Shown: positions 1 to 11,411 of the stretch, in pieces
How the letters are laid out: the number at the start of each line of letters is the position of its first letter
How positions within the stretch are numbered: the first letter of the stretch is position 1
Assembly: GCF_018446385.1 (NCBI RefSeq)
Contig: NC_055996.1
Location: 14,681,317 to 14,745,316 of the forward strand
Direction: 5' to 3'
From: Zingiber officinale
Lineage: Eukaryota; Streptophyta; Magnoliopsida; Zingiberales; Zingiberaceae
Length of the DNA: 64,000 nucleotides
The notes under the pieces: model-generated
Databases searched by the model: none
Told to the model about the DNA's origin: nothing
What the model saw: the letters and a program-made list of their open reading frames with translations, nothing else
Position numbers and translations under genes: made by a program

Positions 1-297
1 TATACTTTAATTCTAGTTCTATTTTTAGTTTACGAGCTTAATTTCCGTGTATGAGGCTTCTGGGCCTCTGACATTCTGTTCGAGAAGGAGATCTTAATAG
101 TGAGCTTACATTTCTTGGAGTAACAATCTTCTAATTGTCAACCAAGTAAAAAATTCATTTGTCTCGTATTTATTTTATTGCTTTATATTTTATTTAAGTG
201 TGTAATTGATAAAGCTCGATCGAGTTGAGAAAGGTCTTTCTTGTTTTATTTTGTGCAGGGCAATTCACCCCCTCTTACCAACCGTAAAAGACCAACA
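1..297 (+). mobile_element. 3' end of a copia-type solo LTR (cut by window edge)
   Basis: This stretch matches 58554-58847 closely, where the whole LTR (57872-58847) is visible. It ends in CAACA, the usual CA terminus, after a C-rich tail typical of SIRE-like copia LTRs. The next bases (AGTTA, 298-302) match the GGTTA target duplication of the complete copy with one change. It interrupts the pol region of the Tork element that continues from 298. Confidence 0.75.
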
Positions 298-1134
298 AGT
301 TATGTAACAAATAGTTTCATGATTTTTAATGTAGAACCAAATAATAATTATGGAAATGATGGTTATTGTTCAAATATTGCTCTTACTAGTGATGATAATA
401 TTAATAATGAAGTTTAGCATGCTAGACAGGGACATAGAGGATAAGAACAAATGAATAGATTAGCTACATAGGGTCTATTAGGTGCTCATGCTAGGATTAA
501 CTTGTCTATATGTGAGCATTATCTTGCTAGAAAAGCAATTAGAAAATCATTTGATAAGGCTATTAGGAATGAATCGCCATTGTAATTAATTCATTTGGAT
601 ATTTGTGATCCAATGAATGTAAAAGCTAAAATGAGAGTTTTTATTTCATTACATTTATTGATGACTTCAAACGTTTTGGTCGTGTATTTGATTTCTCATA
701 AATCTGAAGCATTAGAATACTTCAATTATTACTTGAATGAAATTGAGAATTAATTGAAACGCAAGGTTAAAACCTTGCGCACTAATGGTGGAGTTCAATC
801 TTTCTCTGAACAATTCAAGATAATGTGTAATGATAAAGGAATTATTATACAGCTAACTATCCATAGAACTCTATAGTAAAATGGGGTACCTGAAAGAAGA
901 AATAGGACTCTTCTTGAAATGATTAGATCTATGATGACGCAGGCTAATTTGCTGATCTACTATTGGAGAGATGCATTATTAGTTGCATCCTATATACTTA
1001 ACAAAGTGTCTTCAAAGTCAATTTCATCTACCTTATATGAACGTTGGACGAGCAGAAAATTAAATTTGAGTAATTTAAGACCTTGGGGGCCAGCTACCTA
1101 TGTTCATAATAATACTCATGAATATGAAAATTAG
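298..1134 (+). pseudogene. Ty1/copia (Tork-type) integrase region, copy 1, decayed
   Basis: Integrase of a Tork-like copia element inserts element cDNA into the nuclear genome. The pre-integrase zinc-binding region is recognisable at about 420-560 (HARQGH, then ICEHYLARKA), followed by LIHLDIC at about 585-605. The core is broken by several stops and frame changes. The third catalytic residue lies in a GVPERRNR-like stretch at about 880-905, and the C-terminal part is open at 919-1134 (RSMM, YILNKVSSKS, HNNTHEYEN). The copy at 58853-59690 is the same region. With stops in all parts it cannot make a functional enzyme. Confidence 0.8.
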
Positions 1135-2203
1135 GATCCAAAGGTAAAAAGTATATCTTTATAAGGTATTCTGAGACTTCTAAGGGTTATGCCTTCATTA
1201 GTGAGCGACAAGATGGAATCATCTCTGAAATAGAATCAAGAGATGCTACTTTTCTCGAAACTGAGTTCCCAACATGAGGTGAAATTAATAAGATAATTCC
1301 TCTATTTGTGATAGAGGAGGAGAATAATGTTCCTTTATTAACAAATCAGGTATCACGAGAGATGTCTAAATCTAGTTAACTGAGTGGAAGTTATTTACCA
1401 CTAAATGAATCAGGTTCTCAACAATCTAACCTACGAAGAAGTAGTCGTTAGATTATTCCTTGGAGAAAGTTTGACATTTGGAATGAGACATTGATAATTC
1501 TCCCAGTTGATTATGAGGAACCTTGAACAGTTGAGGAAGCTTTGAGATTCTCAATTAGAGAAAATGGAAAATTACAATGAATGAGGAAATGGAGTCAATG
1601 AGAAATAATCAAGTTTGGAATTTAGTCGGTCTTCCTTCGAGTCGAAGGGATATTGGGAATAAGTGAATTTTCAAAATTAAGAGGAAAGTTGATGGATCAA
1701 TTAATCGATACAAAGCTCATTTAGTTGCAAAAGGATATATCCAAATGGAGGGTGTTAATTTTAAAAAGGCATTCTCCCCAGTTGTGAAGTTTATGTCAAT
1801 ACATGTCATCTTAGCTATAGTAGCACAATTTGACATAGAATTACATTAGATGAATGTAAAAATGACTTTCCTTAATGGTAATCTTGACGAAGAAATCTAT
1901 ATGGCACAACCAGAATGTTATATTACTGAAGGCAAAAAGAATAGACTATGTAGACTTAAGATGTCTATATATGGACTAAAGCAAGCGTCAAGATAATGGA
2001 ACATAAGATTTAATGAAGTTATTTTATCTTATGATTTCGAAATGATCAATGGGGATCATTGTATTTACCTAAGAAAGGAAAAAGGCAAGTTTGTCATCTT
2101 ATCATTATACGTTGATAATATGCTAATAGCTAGAAGTGCCATCAACTGTGTGATAGAAATCAAATCATGACTTTCATCACAATTTGACATAATAGATATG
2201 AGA
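1135..2203 (+). pseudogene. Ty1/copia (Tork-type) reverse transcriptase, 5' part, copy 1
   Basis: Reverse transcriptase copies element RNA into DNA. Conserved copia blocks can be read: LVAKGYIQ and FSPVVKF (about 1725-1795), LNGNLDEEIYMAQPE (about 1870-1915), YGLKQAS (about 1970-1990). The catalytic box at about 2105-2130 reads YVDN instead of YVDD, so one metal-binding aspartate is lost. Several in-frame stops are present. The gene is cut at 2204 by a minus-strand solo LTR and resumes at 3126. Confidence 0.8.
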
Positions 2204-3125
2204 TGTTGGCCCCCCGTGCGGCCGACAAGAGGAGAGGGGTGAATTGCCTATAAATTAAAAATGGAAAAACCCTTCTCGTTCTTTCAACATAGATTAGCAG
2301 CATGATAACAATTATAATAACAATAAATGAACAACCAATAAAATAAAGACTAGGTAAAAGGCCAAAGGTTTACTTGGTTACAACCTAGATGGTTGTTAAT
2401 CCAAAGCGTTGAAAAAAAAGCACTAGTAGATATCCTTCATTAAAGGCGGAGAAGCATTTTATACACTTTGAACGCTCAGAAAGTCGCTAAGAAATGAATA
2501 CCGAAATTGTTGAATATTTTATAGCTCTATGGGCCTTTTTATAGCTCTTGGAAAATCCTATCCATAGCTTGAAGGCGCCTCTAAAGAGGTTCAAGATGTC
2601 TTCCATTAGATAAACTTTATTCGCTGAGGATAAAGCTTATCCGCGGCTAATGACTATCGGAAGGCGCCTTCAAAGGCTGGAAGGCACCTTCGTACTGTCA
2701 TCGAAGGCGCCTTCCACAAAGAAGCATGGGGGTGCCTTCAACTCTGTTGAAGGCACCTCCTGTAACTCTTACAGCACACCCTTTGCTCTTTTATTGCTCC
2801 AATCATCTAGGTGAATTCGTCCATCCAGAATTGGGCTCACCTATACCCATCTTCCGGCCTTCTCCTCGAGTAGGCTTCCTCCCAGGCTTCTCATCTCTCG
2901 AATGTCGTGCACATTCTTCTCGTCCACCGGTGTACTCTTCCACAGCACCTCGTCTCTTGAATGCACAGAGCCCGTCGGCTCTCCCTCGTGTCATCCTTCT
3001 CTCTAGCTACATCTTTTGCTTAACTTCTTGTGTTCCTAACTCCTACACACTCAGACACAAGGATCAAATAGAGCATGACCTAACTGAATTTGGTTGACCA
3101 CACAAAACTATCCCGGGTTCTAACA
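2204..3125 (-). mobile_element. Solo LTR of a SIRE-like copia element, minus orientation, in Tork RT
   Basis: A 922-bp insert with TG at one end and CA at the other. The plus strand starts TGTTGGCCCC and ends GGTTCTAACA, so the LTR reads on the minus strand. It is flanked by TGAGA (2199-2203) and TAAGA (3126-3130), a 5-bp target duplication with one later change; the copy at 61604-61608 still has TGAGA. A cluster of GAAGGCGCCTTC-like palindromes lies at about 2570-2760, and a minus-strand TATAAAAA at 2536-2543 sits just downstream of it. The 123-aa open frame at 2726-3097 is LTR sequence, not a gene. Confidence 0.85.
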
Positions 3126-4015
3126 TAAGAGAAGCTGAGTGCATGTTAGGAGTAAAGATCATTAACGATCGAATGAAAAGACTTTTGAGTTTGTCTCAAG
3201 AGGCTTATATCATTAAGATGCTACCACACTTTAAGATGTCAGATTGTAATATTAAACAGACACCTGCAGTGAGAGGTACTGTTCTGAGAAAAATATATAT
3301 CCCATGACTCCTAAAGAAATAGCCAAAATGAAAAGAAAAAAAAAACATATGTCCATGCTATTGGTAGTTTAATATACACTATGTTGTGTACTCATCCTGA
3401 TATAAGTTATGATGTTGGCTTAGTTAGTCATTTCCATTCAAATCCAGGATTGAGACACTAGAAAGTGGTGAAGAGGATATTCAGATATCTCAAAGGAACA
3501 ATGGATTATTGTCTCTATTTCCGAGGATCAAATATGAGCTTGAGTGGCTATACAGATGCAAATTAGGAGGGAAACTTTAATGATAGAAAATCTACATCTG
3601 GCTATACCTTCTTGCTTGATGGTGGCGCCATCTCATGGAATAGCAAGAAACATGCTTGTGTAGCATTGTCGATAATGAAAGCTGAGTATGTGGCTTGTGC
3701 AGCGGCTATGTAAGAAGCTATTTGGTTGAGAAGGTTCCTTAAGCATCTGAACATTGCTAAGGATAGTGAGAGTCATGTTACAGTGTACTATGATAGTCAA
3801 GTTACTATAACTTTTTCAAAAGATCCCACATATCACAGCAAAGATAAGTATATAGAAATTAAGTATAATTTTTTAAGGGATATTGTTGACAAAAAAAAAG
3901 ATAGTTCTTGAGTACATCCCTACACATTATATGCTTGTAGATTCTTTTACTAAACCTAAAACTAAAGAGTCATTTCAATGACATGTGAAATCTTTAGGAC
4001 TTCAAAGAATGTAAC
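3126..4015 (+). pseudogene. Ty1/copia (Tork-type) RT C-terminus and RNase H, copy 1
   Basis: Continues the RT cut at 2204. Recognisable blocks are LGVKIINDRM and LSQEAYIIKML (about 3145-3220), TPAVRG (about 3260-3280), then RNase H: LSGYTDAN (about 3540-3565), NDRKSTSGYTFLL (about 3580-3620), KAEYVACAAA (about 3675-3710), YDSQ (about 3790) and the C-terminal KYIEIKYNFLRDIV (3850-3890). An A-run at about 3890 shifts the frame near the end. A tract of A at about 3330-3350 breaks the region between RT and RNase H. Non-functional. Confidence 0.8.
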
Positions 4016-5367
4016 ATATTGTATAGATAATTAGATATATGAAAATGCCATGATCTAGTCAGTGTATAAATCTTTGTTATATTTGTATAATGTCTCGATA
4101 AGCATATTGGCAAGTTGAGATTAGTCCACTCACATAGACAATCATCCATATTTGTTAAGTATAAATAGAGATAAGACCATTATTTATAGGGCATCTTATG
4201 TAGCTGTGAATAGAGACATGCCCATAAGTTAAGGTAGTCTTGATAATTATGTCATGATGAGATCATTTATATAGTGATCAGAGTAAATGTACCCACCATT
4301 TACTAGATTTGCTTTAAACCATATTGGAATTCATATGTTGAATTTAGGATTAGACATTAGGTATATCTTGATCAAAATCTGTACGATGTTCAATTTAGAA
4401 AAAAAAACATGCTCGCTTTTTAGTAAAGAGAATAACATCGTAACATGTGATTCATACCACATGTACTATGGTGATAATAAGGGTAGTAGGAGAATAGATC
4501 TTTGCTTCTCTACTATATGAGATCTTTGAAATTATAAGTTAATCTCAATCTTACCCTAAGTGACTATTTAGCTGTCTACTTGAAGTTCAGATTAGTGAAT
4601 GCTGCTTTAACATATTTTCTATTGGCTATGGGTGATTCAGTCTATAGAGCATAACTAGGAATGCGATTGATTAAAATGAATAGATTCTAACTAAAAAGGA
4701 AAATTAAGATTGGTTTACATCTTTGACATTTATTCACTAGCACCAATTATATTTTGGTATATAAAATGTAATTGTGAATAATTATATTGAATTGGAAATG
4801 TTGAATATGCTCTCGACATAATAGTCATTATAAGAAATTAAAGAGGTTCATAATGATATAAATAATTTAATCTGGAGTAAAGGTAAATTATTGATGTTTC
4901 TTATTCATTTTATAGAAAAAAAGGTAGATTTGCTACCTTAGCGACCCCCTAGTGTCAGCGACATGGATATGGAGGGAGGTAAATATAGGTACACAGGTCA
5001 TAGGAGCATGGTGGGGTAAATCCTAGGTGATCAATTCCTGTGAATCATCCCCTGACCATTACATTAGAAATATCATACACCCACCGTCTGCGCTACGCCC
5101 TGGGGGCAAATTATTTTTCCTAATCTGATTCGTTCTATAGAGTAACTATGTAAGGCGTAACAATCTTTTTAGTAATAATTGCTCAATGTGTTTGATGTCG
5201 TATGAACTATTTTCCCTAAAGTATAGATTGAATGTTCTTACTTGATATTTGTGACTAATTAGTGTTTTGCTCTAGTCTTTGTGACTTGCTTATAATATAG
5301 TGTATGTGACTTACATAGTCTTTGTGATTAAATATCTTTTTATGGATTAATTTAGACAAGTACAAGA
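4016..5367 (+). other. 3' non-coding internal region of Tork element, copy 1
   Basis: About 1.35 kb between the end of RNase H and the 3' LTR. It is matched over its whole length by 62487-63800. No convincing coding frame; the 77-aa frame at 4287-4520 is not open in the other copy. It includes the GC-rich block at 4935-5110, listed separately. No strong polypurine tract is visible next to the LTR. Confidence 0.65.
4935..5110. repeat. GC-rich block in Tork 3' region, copy 1
   Basis: A block of about 175 bp much richer in GC than its surroundings, from GCGACCCCCTAGTG to TACGCCCTGGGGGC. It recurs at 63371-63545. I could find no target duplication or pol III boxes, so it may be a small captured element or simply part of the retrotransposon. 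Confidence 0.5.
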
Positions 5368-5779
5368 TGTTAGACGTGACACTTGAATGCACACATTGAG
5401 AAGAGGAGAGAACGCCCGTTCCTCTTCCTCTTCCCCCTTTAAGTGCAATTAGAGCATTAGTTAAAGGAAGAGGAAGAGACCTAATCTTCTTATATAAATA
5501 TATGTCCAAGTGATCGGAAGGGAAGGACAAGAGAGTTAGTTGGAGTCAATCGAAGCAATCGGCAAAGGAGAACATCCATTGAGTGAGATTTGATTTGTAG
5601 AAATAGAAGAAAGTTCCAACATGATGATCTTTTTCAGAACAATAACTTCTTTTTTGTGGTAATTATCATCGAGATACAATGACTTCTTTCCGATGATATT
5701 CTCTAGCCAGCGACTTCTTCTTCTTCTCCGCACGAGCACTATAAATTTTATTGTGTTTCGTACAAAATCATTTTTTACA
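5368..5779 (+). mobile_element. 3' LTR of Tork element, copy 1
   Basis: A 412-bp LTR running from TGTTAGACG to TTTTTTACA. It aligns with the 5' LTRs at 20382-20766 and 42239-42631. A TATATAAA box lies at about 5491-5498. The base run after it (AGGAC) does not match the TTTAA before the 5' LTR at 42239, so no simple target duplication is evident. Open frames at 5255-5530 and 5536-5739 (minus) are LTR artefacts. Confidence 0.75.
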
Positions 5780-6648
5780 AGGACACTTAAAATCTAGATG
5801 AAAGACTTATAAAAATTTTTAAACAAAAAAACAATCCTCCGAATTTTTTTAAAAAGACATATATATTATTTTTTTTAGAGTAAATCTAATTAAAAATTTT
5901 AATTTTATTTTATTAGTCCCTCGTGCTCTGTTAATCATTTATGTCGTCGTCTAATTGACTCTTAAAAAAATGAATTTATTCTTTCCCGTGAAAAAAGAAG
6001 CTGCGTGATGACTTCGTGTGGACCAGTCAACGTTTTGATTTGCTTTGGAGTTTTAATTTAATAAAAACTATCCGCCTTGTGCTTGGGCGAGAAGGAATTA
6101 AAATAAAAATAATGCCTCCGGGTTTGATGCCACGGTAAGATATTTAAGTTGTTGTCTAAGTATTGTCATGTATGTTTTGTGGTAAAAACAGTTATGTTGT
6201 GTTGTGTGGTAAAAATATTTTTTTTTCTTTGAAATGCATACTTACGCCATCAATATTAATATAGGATTATTTTTTTCAAAGTACTATTTTATCTATTGTC
6301 AATTATAAGTTGTGTTGTCCCAATGAGTATTTATTTAATATATTTTAGGATCAAATTTTTAAGAGAGGTAAAATGCATAGGATATCTAACATTTTCTATG
6401 CAAAAGACTACTTATACTGAACTGGCTGACTGAGTGATACTATCTTTTGGTCCAATTAAACTGTGGTGTTGTTTTTTAAAGTATCTAGCCATTTCAGCAT
6501 CTTCAACATTTAAAGGCATTATGTAAACGACGACGAACTATAGGGGGTGGGATGAAAGTTTCCCATATCCAGTGAGAGTCCCTCAAAATCTATCGTCATT
6601 GATGACCCAATTCCAACACTGACGACTTCATACACCTCATCCTTCGTC
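5780..6648 (+). promoter_or_regulatory. Upstream region of PADRE gene 1
   Basis: AT-rich non-coding DNA. From about 5865 it is homologous to 25691-25975 and in part to 23560-24520, that is, to the upstream regions of the other two copies. The part nearest the gene (about 6491-6620) is the best conserved, including GACGAACTATAGGGGGTGG around 6530-6550, 146 bp before the ATG. No coding frame is credible. Confidence 0.6.
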
Positions 6649-6655
6649 TATAAAT
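6649..6655 (+). promoter_or_regulatory. TATA box, PADRE gene 1
   Basis: TATAAAT 41 bp before the ATG, conserved at the equivalent place in genes 2 and 3. It implies a very short 5' leader of roughly 10-20 nt (inferred). Confidence 0.65.
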
Positions 6656-6695
6656 GTCAATCCCAATCTCGGATCTCCTCCATTTCAACTGACTC

Positions 6696-7337
6696 ATGGG
6701 CTCCTGCTTCTCCTCCTCCTCCTCCTTCGCCGCCGCCGCCGTCGCCGCCGACGGAGGTTCCGAGCACCATCGATACTCTCTGACGGCTAAAGTCATCACA
6801 GCCGACGGCTTCTTGCTGGAGTACCCCGCCGAGACCAAGGTCCGCGACGCCCTATCCGGCCAACGCATATCGAATTCCTTCATCTGCAGCTCCGACGAGC
6901 TCTACTGCAACGCCAAAATCCCAGCTTTGGCTGCCGCCGACCCGCTCCGGCCGGGCCATCTCTACTTCCTCCTCCCGCTTTCCAAGCTCCAGTACCCGCT
7001 CTCTGGTTCTGACATGGCGGCGCTCGCGGTGCGGGCGAGCGTGGCTCTCTCGGCGTATGCTTCCGGATCCAGCAAACCGCCACGCAAGGGAGCTCGGAGG
7101 GTGATGCCGGTGGCGGCGGAATTAGCAGGGAAGCGAGCCGCGCTTAATGAAGCCGTGAACGAGAAGGAATTTGGATTTTATACTGATTTTGATGGCGGCG
7201 ACGAGCGTTATTACGGATCGAATTCGCCTTATGAGAAGAAGGAGAAGAAGATGCCGGCGACGAAGCAGAGAAAGTTCAGGCAATGGCAGTTGAATTACAG
7301 GGAGAGGCTGAGCACGATCGAAGAGATTGTGGAATGA
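6696..7337 (+). CDS. DUF4228/PADRE-domain protein, gene 1 (213 aa)
   Basis: Plant-specific DUF4228 (PADRE) proteins are small, often stress- or pathogen-induced, and of unknown biochemical activity. Residues 2-4 (GSC) form a possible N-myristoylation and palmitoylation signal, which would place the protein at membranes (inferred). A Ser run (6-10) and Ala-rich stretch (12-18) follow. The domain core covers about residues 26-120, with LTAKVITADGFLLEYP and LYFLLPLSKL at 89-98. The C-terminal half is basic and low in complexity, ending in the conserved STIEEIVE (206-213). It is one exon of usual family length. The ATG is the first after the TATA box and is shared by all three copies. Codons are GC-rich, unlike the AT-rich flanks. 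It differs from copies 2 and 3 by Trp-Gln-Leu near the C-terminus and by a longer Ser/Phe/Ala stretch. Confidence 0.93.
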   Translation: MGSCFSSSSSFAAAAVAADGGSEHHRYSLTAKVITADGFLLEYPAETKVRDALSGQRISNSFICSSDELYCNAKIPALAAADPLRPGHLYFLLPLSKLQYPLSGSDMAALAVRASVALSAYASGSSKPPRKGARRVMPVAAELAGKRAALNEAVNEKEFGFYTDFDGGDERYYGSNSPYEKKEKKMPATKQRKFRQWQLNYRERLSTIEEIVE

Positions 7338-7929
7338 ACGAACAGAGGAAGAACAGATCCTGTAAAGTTTTATTTCTGATTTTTCTTTTTTTTTATTATT
7401 ATTATAAAAATTTTGTTCTTTTAGTTGAAGTTTATAGTACTTAGATTTGAGGAATCTGGATATTAATACAATAATTTTATTGTACCTTTGTAGTTACCCA
7501 ATGTCCTTTATAAAATACTTAACCCTTTTTATTTTTTAAATCTCTATTATTTGATTTTTTTTTTTAATTTGATTTTGACAAATAGTTTTTTAAAAAATAT
7601 ATTATTAATTTAAAATTTATGTTTTTTTATTTAAATATTTAAGATTTTATAAAGAAAATTACTGATAATTTTCAATACTATTAAATTTTTTTAGTCACGA
7701 TGTCCTTTATAAATCATCTATAATTTTTCAAAATGCGTACATAATATTTGGGATTGTCCAAAAAAGCACACCCAATATTATAATTGTCCAAGGGTACATA
7801 TCTTTTCTATTTTATCCCTTTGACAAATTATTTTTTTTTTATCTCTTTTCTGTGTCATATGCATACAGTTCTCTAACCTTCTTTTTCTTCTTAAATTATA
7901 TTAAATATTTATGTCTCGTTTACATGCAT
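7338..7929 (+). other. 3' flank of PADRE gene 1
   Basis: AT-rich sequence shared with 25202-25690 and 29255-29930, so it was duplicated with the gene. It should hold the 3' UTR and polyadenylation signals; an ATTAATACAATAATTTTATTG segment at about 7461-7480 is kept in all three copies. No other gene is seen. Confidence 0.55.
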
Positions 7930-8220
7930 GCAACAATCACTATAATGTTAATTTATAAAAATCATATACTAGCACCACGACTTAAATCCTATACCAATAC
8001 CAAGGTGGTACTGATTTCTAAAGACTAGCACCATGTTTGTGTTGATTTTAAGAGACAAACATTGGTGCTGGTTTTTAAATACCAGCACCACGATAGTGTT
8101 AATGTGTTAAACTATATATTTTTAAAAAAAATAATAATAAGGGCATTTAGACTCTAGAGCACTGTAGAAATATATAGTAATTGGAATGGATCTAATCGGA
8201 GTTGTCTAGGTCCATCAATA
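7930..8220 (+). repeat. Repeat R1, copy 1 (direct)
   Basis: AT-rich repeat carrying several AGCACCACG / GGTGCTGGTT motifs and ending near CTAGGTCCATCAATGGATTTTG. Homologous to 29930-30210 in the same orientation and to 32105-32395 in reverse. The class is unknown; the repeated subterminal motifs recall DNA transposons, but no target duplication was found. Confidence 0.5.
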
Positions 8221-8698
8221 GATTTTGACTGAAATCCAAGTTTGATATTGGTTTTTCAGTGCTGTCGTGTGGGAGTACGAGGCCAGTTTGAATGATCATC
8301 CACATCTCAACTTGTATCTTTAGGTGGTATTCCATTCACCCCTTCCAATAATCAAAATCCTCGTCGGAGAAAAGAGGCGGGTGTGTTGTGCTGTAACCTT
8401 CTTGGTGGGTCAATGCTAAAAAGAAATCTAGCACAAAAAAAAACAAAAACCAATATTCCAAGACTTGGTCTTGAATTAGTAGTGTGGGAGAAAAATAAAA
8501 ATAATAAATCACTAATTTTGAGAAAAAAAATAATAAAATATTAGTAAAAAAATATTACTATTAATTTTTTTAAATGCAATATTTTTGTCAACACTAGCCA
8601 CTAGTGAAAAAATGAAAACGAATTTTTAAAAAATATTGGAGAGAAAAAATGGAAGACGTTTTTTCACCAATTCAGAGCGGCCTAGCTCTGATACTAAT
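8221..8698 (-). mobile_element. Leader / start of internal region of a minus-strand copia element
   Basis: Lies directly inside the LTR at 8699. On the minus strand the LTR end is followed by ATTAGTATCAGAGCTAGG (about 8681-8698), a slightly altered initiator-Met tRNA primer-binding site. No intact frame; the paralog is 30211-30671. Confidence 0.55.
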
Positions 8699-9576
8699 TG
8701 TAAGATCGAAAAGCGCTAGAGGGGGGGGTGAATAGCGCTCGTGACTTTTCACGTTTTGCGGAAAACACAGAGTAACGCAACAGAAATAAGAAATAACGCA
8801 GAAGCAAATCAAGCGCTAACACTTTTCTTTTACTTAGTTCTGAGCCTGTGACAACTCATGCTCCAAGGCTCATACTCGTTGAGTGTTTACTTTGAAAAAT
8901 TCACTATTAATTTGGAAATTACAAGTACAATAATTAAAGTACAATAATTGAAAGTATACCAACAACTACGAATAAGAAATTTTGGGCTTCTGGTTGTCAG
9001 AGTTGCGTTACAACTTCATCGGATCGTCTTTTGAGCAGTGTGCAGTAGAAAGATTGCGAAGATCAAGTGTTATTCAGCACCTGCTCGAGACTGCCTTAAA
9101 TAGCCTGCTGAAGGCACCTTCAGCCTCCATGGAAGGCGCCTCCAGTAGGGATTCTTATCCCTTCCGCGTTGGAGACGATAACTTCCGTGGCCTGCGCTGT
9201 TTATCCATCCGAAGGTGCCTTCAAGCTTCATAGAAGGCACCTTCCATCCAAAATCCAAGGCACCTTCAAGCTCCTTGAAGGCGCCTTCGCACCTTGCTGC
9301 ACGAAGCCTTCGCCTAATGCACCCGAGCCGCCTCGGATACTGTTCATCTGAGCTTTTCCCTTAGGCAACTCCCTTCCTGCAAGGCATATTAGTCTATAAA
9401 TAAAGTATACCCTACAAAACAAAATTAGCACAATAAAATATGAAATAATATAAGTATTTGACAGTCACCAGATTGTCCAGTTCTGACTTCGAGTTCGCTG
9501 AAACTCTAGATCGAACCAACACTTACTGTTTCCTTTTCAGGGAACACGCCCTCACCTACTCCTCTCAGGAGAGTTT
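8699..9576 (-). mobile_element. Copia 5' LTR, minus strand, truncated by gypsy I
   Basis: On the minus strand it ends in a CACCCCCCCTCTAGCGC-type tail and TTACA next to the primer-binding site. It contains GAAGGCGCCTTC-type palindromes at 9108-9325. The fuller paralog runs 30672-31958; here homology stops at about 9576, where gypsy sequence begins. The 60-90 aa frames on both strands here come from the palindromic array. Confidence 0.65.
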
Positions 9577-10368
9577 ACCTTTTGCCACATCCTGGCAAAT
9601 AGATCTATCCCTGTAGCCAGCCTTAGGCTAATTTAAGCTGGATCTCACTTACTTGGAGACAACATACCAGCTGGTAGACCTTCACTTCGACTTCAACCTA
9701 CTACTCAAGGAGGGTCGTCTATTACGCTTCAGGTTGAGCTTGATTGACATTGAGCTCCAGCGTCCTTTAGGTAAGAGTTTAACTTTCCTCTACTTATGTG
9801 ATGGCTGAGTGAATGATTTCCTTTCTATGCAATCAAGACCATGTTGAAGGACTCATGTGATAGGTTTTTAAAGTTGACCGAGTTCGAGCTGGACGAGAGC
9901 ACCAATCCTCCTACGAGCTCATCTACTAGTATGGTAGTTAATACAGATGATATGCCACTGCCCCATCCTTCAATGAGGATAGTGTCCATCTTGTTGGAAG
10001 ACTCGGGGGAGTAACTCTGGCAGAAGAAAAGTCATAAACCTCTAGAGTCCTCAGCTGAAACAAGTTTGTAAACTACTGAGTTCTCGACCTCGTAAACCAT
10101 TGAGTCGAGGTCCCCGCTTGCCGAGATGAGCTCCCAGTGACAAGTTAAGGTCCCAGCAGACGGAGCCGAGTTCCTAGGCAACAAAGTGAAGTTCCTTGCT
10201 ACAGACCAAAAAACGAAGTGTATCACCGTTGCCTTTAAGCCCTAACTCCTCGATTTCACCCGGAAGTGATCCCCTGTAGGGCTCCCTCAGATGACCAGAG
10301 GAATTGTCATCTTTGCACTGAAGGCTGAGCAGAGGTTTACCCTCTCTATCAAGTAGAACTAGAGGCTA
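9577..10368 (-). other. Left portion of gypsy element I, no recognised domain
   Basis: Homologous to about 33645-34430 in gypsy element II. Translation in six frames gives only short broken frames (for example 10032-10226 minus) without a domain I recognise. Confidence 0.5.
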
Positions 10369-10373
10369 AGACA

Positions 10374-11411
10374 TGTTGGAGCAATCCCAATGGTCCGTGT
10401 GACCATGTGTTTTGGTGTTTGGGCAAAGGGTTTAAGTTATGTTCACCCTTGTATTTGATATGTGTACTTGAGTTGTGCAGGACTGCAGGATACACATGTG
10501 ACTTAGGTTGATGGCTTCGGGTCCGGTGAAGGATGGAGCATCCAAGGGACCGTGGACAAGGCAGCGAGGACAAGGGCCGAGGGAAGCGACTTCGAGGCAT
10601 ACGCGAAGGATGACATTGGGTACGAGTCGCGAGCTTGAATGTATCCGAGGGACGAGAGCCAAAGGAAGTAGGCTTGAAGGCAAAAGGTCAAAGCTGCAAA
10701 GGAAGCGTCCAATGAGTCATAAGGGCGAGGGTACGAGTGCATGAGAGATTGTACTCGGAGTAAAATCCTAGTTTTAGGGTTTTACTATAGCAGTACTGTA
10801 GCGCTACTGTAGCAGTACTGTAGCGCTACTGTAGCAGTCGACTGCATGTTTTAGCAGTCGACTGGTGCAGTCGACTGGGGCAGTCGATTGGCAGTGTGGA
10901 ATCGAGCCGTTGGAATGTAACGGTCGAATTTTCATATAGGGCAGTCGACTGCATGTTTTAGCAGTCGACTGGTAGGCGGGGTTTTCCAACCCGCGGCCTA
11001 TATAATCAAGGCTTGGAAGCTTGGTTATCCCTGACGAAATTAGACTTGGTTAAGGTCTAATTAGTAGTCTACAAGTGCTCAAGAGTTTCCCTTGTGTCCA
11101 AGAGGTCTTGGTGAGTTTGTGGTGAGGTTTCTCCACCCACAAGGAGGTTTGAGCTAGCCGGAGATCTTCCGGGGAGTAATCCACCGACGGATAGGGATCG
11201 TCCACCTTACGGACACGCCGTGGAGTAGGAGCTTTATCTCCGAACCACGTAAATGATCGTGTAGCTTGGTTTGCATTATTTCCTTTAGTATTTAGCTTTC
11301 TACTTGCTTTGTTTCCATTTCCGCTTGTGCACTAACGTTGTAGAAAGAAGCGAGTATTTGGGGGGCGCCATCTATCCAACCCCCTTCAAGCCGGCCGTCC
11401 GATCCCCAACA
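10374..11411 (+). mobile_element. Solo LTR of a SIRE-like copia element inside gypsy I
   Basis: A 1038-bp insert from TGTTGGAGCAATCCC to CCCCAACA, flanked by AGACA at 10369-10373 and 11412-11416. The homologous empty site is at about 34429-34440 in gypsy II, which proves insertion. A cluster of TAGCAGTACTG / GCGCTACTG repeats and CAGTCGACTG palindromes lies at 10788-10972, followed by TATATAA at 10999-11005. No internal coding region; overlapping 61-83 aa frames are artefacts. Confidence 0.9.
10788..10972. repeat. CAGTCGACTG palindrome cluster in LTR U3
   Basis: Several copies of CAGTCGACTG plus tandem AGCAGTACTGTAGCGCTACTG units, ending about 27 bp before the LTR's TATATAA. Confidence 0.8.

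Noticed and set aside
2726-3097. 123-aa frame, also 136 aa at 61165-61575
   Set aside because: Both lie within the minus-strand solo LTR in Tork RT; similarity between them comes from the shared LTR.
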